This document shows positions 23,196 through 25,277 of a stretch of 25,277 nucleotides of DNA, piece by piece. The notes under the pieces were generated by a model that saw nothing but the letters and a program-made list of their open reading frames with translations, made no database searches and was not told the origin of the DNA. The stretch covers positions 1 through 25,277 of the forward strand of contig JAEXQJ010000103.1 in the NCBI GenBank assembly GCA_023438785.1, read 5' to 3'. This stretch comes from Pseudomonadota bacterium. GTDB taxonomy: Bacteria; Myxococcota_A; Polyangia; Fen-1088. The translations under genes were made by a program, and so were the position numbers. Within the stretch, counting starts at the first letter, position 1. Each line of letters starts with the position of its first letter.

Positions 23196-25121
23196 GTGCC
23201 CGCCCAGCTCCCCCTGCCACAAGCCCCCCCACAGGACGACGCACCTCCCGCGCGCCGGCGCGGGCTTGCGCGCTTTTTGGGCGGAGCGGCTCGTCTGGCG
23301 CGTAGCTGGGTGGTGCTCGGTCTGCTCACGCTCCTCGGCCTGAGCCTGTGGCTGTACCTGCCGCGGGACAACCTGGGTAGCTTCGCCCGCTTCGAGGCCG
23401 ACGCGCCCTATTACTACATCTATCTGGTCTCGCTGATCTTCGATGGCGATCTGAACTTCGCCAACCAGTACGCCATCACGCACAACTGGTACCACTTCGG
23501 CACCACGCCCACGGGGCTGCCTTCCAATGTCTTCGGCATAGGCCCGGGGCTGCTCACGGCGCCCTTCTTCCTGGTCGGTCACCTGGTGGCGCGCCTGCTC
23601 CGGCTTCAGGCCAATGGCTTCTCGGTCCCCGAAATCCGCATCAGTGCCTTCGCCTCGGTGGCCTACTCGTTCGGCGCCTTGGTCGTTGCTTGGCGGGTCT
23701 GTGCGCGGCGCCTGGGCGACGGTTGGGCGACGCGATTGGGCCCGGTAGCCGTATTCCTAGGCACGTCCATCGTCTTTTATGCCTGCCGTGAGACCGGCTA
23801 CGCCCACCCGTTCGCCGCCTTCTTCGCGGCCCTGTTTCTGGATCACTGGGACAAGTCCTTCGCGGACCCGCAACGGGGCCTCGGAGTTGCGCAGCCGACG
23901 CCGCGCTCGCCCTGGCACTGGGTGGGCGCGGGCCTGCTTCTCGGGCTGGCAGCCCTGGCGAGGCCGCAGGTCGGACTGTGGGGGGTGGTGCTGCTGGCTG
24001 GGGCCTACGACGATCGTCGTCGTGGACTGGGCCTGCCTGGGGTGGCCCTACGCTTGGGCCTGGCCGCCGCCGCCGCCCTCCTGGCCTTCGCCCCGCAACT
24101 GATCGCCTGGAAGATCCTTTACGGCGCCTGGTACACCGTGCCTCAGGGGCGCTGGTTCATGCGCTGGGATGCGCCGGCATGGAGCGAGGTGCTCTTCTCC
24201 ACGCGAAACGGCCTCTTCGCCTGGACCCCCCTGTGCGCCCTGGCCATCGTGGGTTTGGTCCTGGCCCTGCGGCGGGTGCCCCGATTGGCGGCATGGCTGC
24301 TCCTGGGCTTCGGCCTGCAGGTCATCGCCAACGGCGCCGTGTGGGACTGGTGGGCGGGCGGCTCTTTCAGCTCGCGGCGCTTCGACTCCACCTATTTGGC
24401 TTTCGCGGTCGGCCTCGCGGGCTTGCTGGTCAGCGCGCCGGCTGCCTGGCCTAGGCTGCTTCGCCTCCTGTCCACCGGCGTCTGCATCGCTGCCTCGCTG
24501 TCCCTGATGGTCGCCAATCTCAGCCGCGCCGGACGAACCTCGTTCCCGCCCGGCGAATACCAGAGCCCCGCGTCGCTGCTCCTCCCCACGGGCGTGCCCG
24601 AGCCGTTCGCCAGCGTGACCCGCTGGTTGTCTTTCGCGGCCACCGCGCCGGCTCGCTATGCTTTCAAGTGGCGCCATGGGGGAAACACGCTCGACTACGA
24701 TTACGTGGTGGGCCTGCACTTTCTCGGCGAGACCTACCCCGGCCTCAACAGTTTCCGCCCCGCCACCGCCCAGATCATCCCGCTCGATCGACCTCTTCAC
24801 CACATGCGCGGCCTCAACGCCGCCGCCGGGGGAGCGACGATGGTCGGCGAATCGGCGCGCCTGCTCGTTCCGCTCAACCGGCGTCACGGACCGCTCAACG
24901 TCAAGCTCACGCTCACCACGCCCCGAGGTGGGGGTGACGTCGAGCTCCGCTGGAACGGCAGCCTCTTGGCCCGACAGCGGATCCCCGGCGAGCGGCCCAC
25001 CGACGTCGGCGGCCAGGCCGTCGCACTTGACCGAGGCGTGAACGTGCTCGAGGTCGCGGCCCCGCGAGCCACCGCTCTGGTGCGACTGAGTCTCGAAGTG
25101 GCTCCCAATGCCCTGCCCTGA
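23196..25121 (+). CDS. Polytopic membrane protein, GT-C glycosyltransferase-like
   Basis: A 641-residue protein starting at GTG 23196 after a weak leader, with a basic N-terminus, a first helix at about 37-55 and around eight to ten further hydrophobic helices up to about residue 445, then a roughly 190-residue soluble tail rich in beta-strand sequence. The first external loop ('RFEADAPYYYIYLVSLIFDGDLNF') has the acidic residues that GT-C enzymes use after helix 1 for lipid-linked sugar transfer. I infer a polyprenyl-phosphate-sugar transferase or relative; no catalytic motif is decisive. The C-terminal tail ends with a beta-sandwich-like 'VELRWNGSLLARQRIPG' section. The start lacks a good ribosome site and could lie a little downstream. 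No clear link to the glucan cluster. Confidence 0.7.
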   Translation: MPAQLPLPQAPPQDDAPPARRRGLARFLGGAARLARSWVVLGLLTLLGLSLWLYLPRDNLGSFARFEADAPYYYIYLVSLIFDGDLNFANQYAITHNWYHFGTTPTGLPSNVFGIGPGLLTAPFFLVGHLVARLLRLQANGFSVPEIRISAFASVAYSFGALVVAWRVCARRLGDGWATRLGPVAVFLGTSIVFYACRETGYAHPFAAFFAALFLDHWDKSFADPQRGLGVAQPTPRSPWHWVGAGLLLGLAALARPQVGLWGVVLLAGAYDDRRRGLGLPGVALRLGLAAAAALLAFAPQLIAWKILYGAWYTVPQGRWFMRWDAPAWSEVLFSTRNGLFAWTPLCALAIVGLVLALRRVPRLAAWLLLGFGLQVIANGAVWDWWAGGSFSSRRFDSTYLAFAVGLAGLLVSAPAAWPRLLRLLSTGVCIAASLSLMVANLSRAGRTSFPPGEYQSPASLLLPTGVPEPFASVTRWLSFAATAPARYAFKWRHGGNTLDYDYVVGLHFLGETYPGLNSFRPATAQIIPLDRPLHHMRGLNAAAGGATMVGESARLLVPLNRRHGPLNVKLTLTTPRGGGDVELRWNGSLLARQRIPGERPTDVGGQAVALDRGVNVLEVAAPRATALVRLSLEVAPNALP

Positions 25122-25128
25122 GGAGGTG

Positions 25129-25164
25129 CCCCGGAAAGCCGTCACGGCGACGGCTTTCCCGGGG
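25129..25164 (+). terminator. Strong hairpin, likely terminator
   Basis: An 11-bp perfect stem, GGAAAGCCGTC / GACGGCTTTCC, with a 5-nt loop (ACGGC), extended by four more C-G pairs after one bulged C. It starts 8 bp after the membrane-protein stop codon. No U-tract follows, but stem strength and position support termination. The rest of the window (25165-25277) shows no recognisable gene. Confidence 0.65.
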
Positions 25165-25277
25165 GCGACGCCCATCTAGAGCACCGAACGGTTTGTATCG
25201 GTCGCGAAAACGCGGATCTGCGTCGCATCCCTTCGTTGCTCGTCGGTCAAATACGTCGAGTATTCTCCCTCCTCGCG

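Overview
GC-rich bacterial DNA, most likely from the Myxococcota or an allied deltaproteobacterial lineage. The clues are a secreted protein ending in a MYXO-CTERM-like tripartite tail (Cys motif, one membrane helix, Arg cluster), a Hanks-type Ser/Thr kinase directly upstream of a TPR/PEGA-like membrane protein and a Thr/Ser-rich lipoprotein, and consistently GC-rich codon use. This assignment is inferred from gene content; no rRNA or tRNA is visible.

Layout. 1-361: no convincing gene. 362-1239 (+): compact DUF4258-type toxin and MqsA-like zinc-finger/HTH antitoxin with ATGA overlap. 1346-4572 (-): tightly coupled operon kinase -> TPR/PEGA membrane protein -> LamG-like lipoprotein (gaps of 1 nt). 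4838-5473 (-): MYXO-CTERM-like secreted Cys-rich protein with 33-bp internal repeats. 5613-6251 (-): MarC-family membrane protein. 6304-8372 (-): transketolase broken by an apparent single missing base. 8380-9966 (-): GH57 1,4-alpha-glucan branching enzyme. 10012-14437 (-): three tandem GT-B/GT4-type glycosyltransferases, the first with the canonical EX7E motif, the other two degenerate, and the middle one fused to an N-terminal DUF4912-like domain. 14653-14871 (+): tiny zinc-binding protein with its own promoter-like sequence. 14876-20417 (-): three overlapping genes for a plant-type alpha-glucan, water dikinase (GWD) with two CBM45-like starch-binding modules, a TIM-barrel sugar isomerase-like protein and a GH13 alpha-glucan enzyme. 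20612-23065 (+), divergent from GWD: GH57/DUF3536 protein. 23196-25121 (+): multispanning membrane protein resembling GT-C transferases, followed by a strong hairpin.

How it fits together. From about 6.3 to 23.1 kb the window reads as an alpha-glucan (glycogen/starch-like polymer) cluster: chain-forming GT4 enzymes, a GH57 branching enzyme, a GH13 enzyme, a second GH57 enzyme and a GWD that would phosphorylate the glucan itself. GWD with CBM45 modules is best known as the starch-phosphorylating enzyme of plants and algae. Finding it translationally coupled to a GH13 enzyme and a sugar isomerase in a bacterial operon suggests a bacterial glucan-phosphorylation pathway. I consider this the most interesting content of the window. 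The synthesis-side nucleotide-sugar pyrophosphorylase and any phosphoglucan phosphatase are not in the window.
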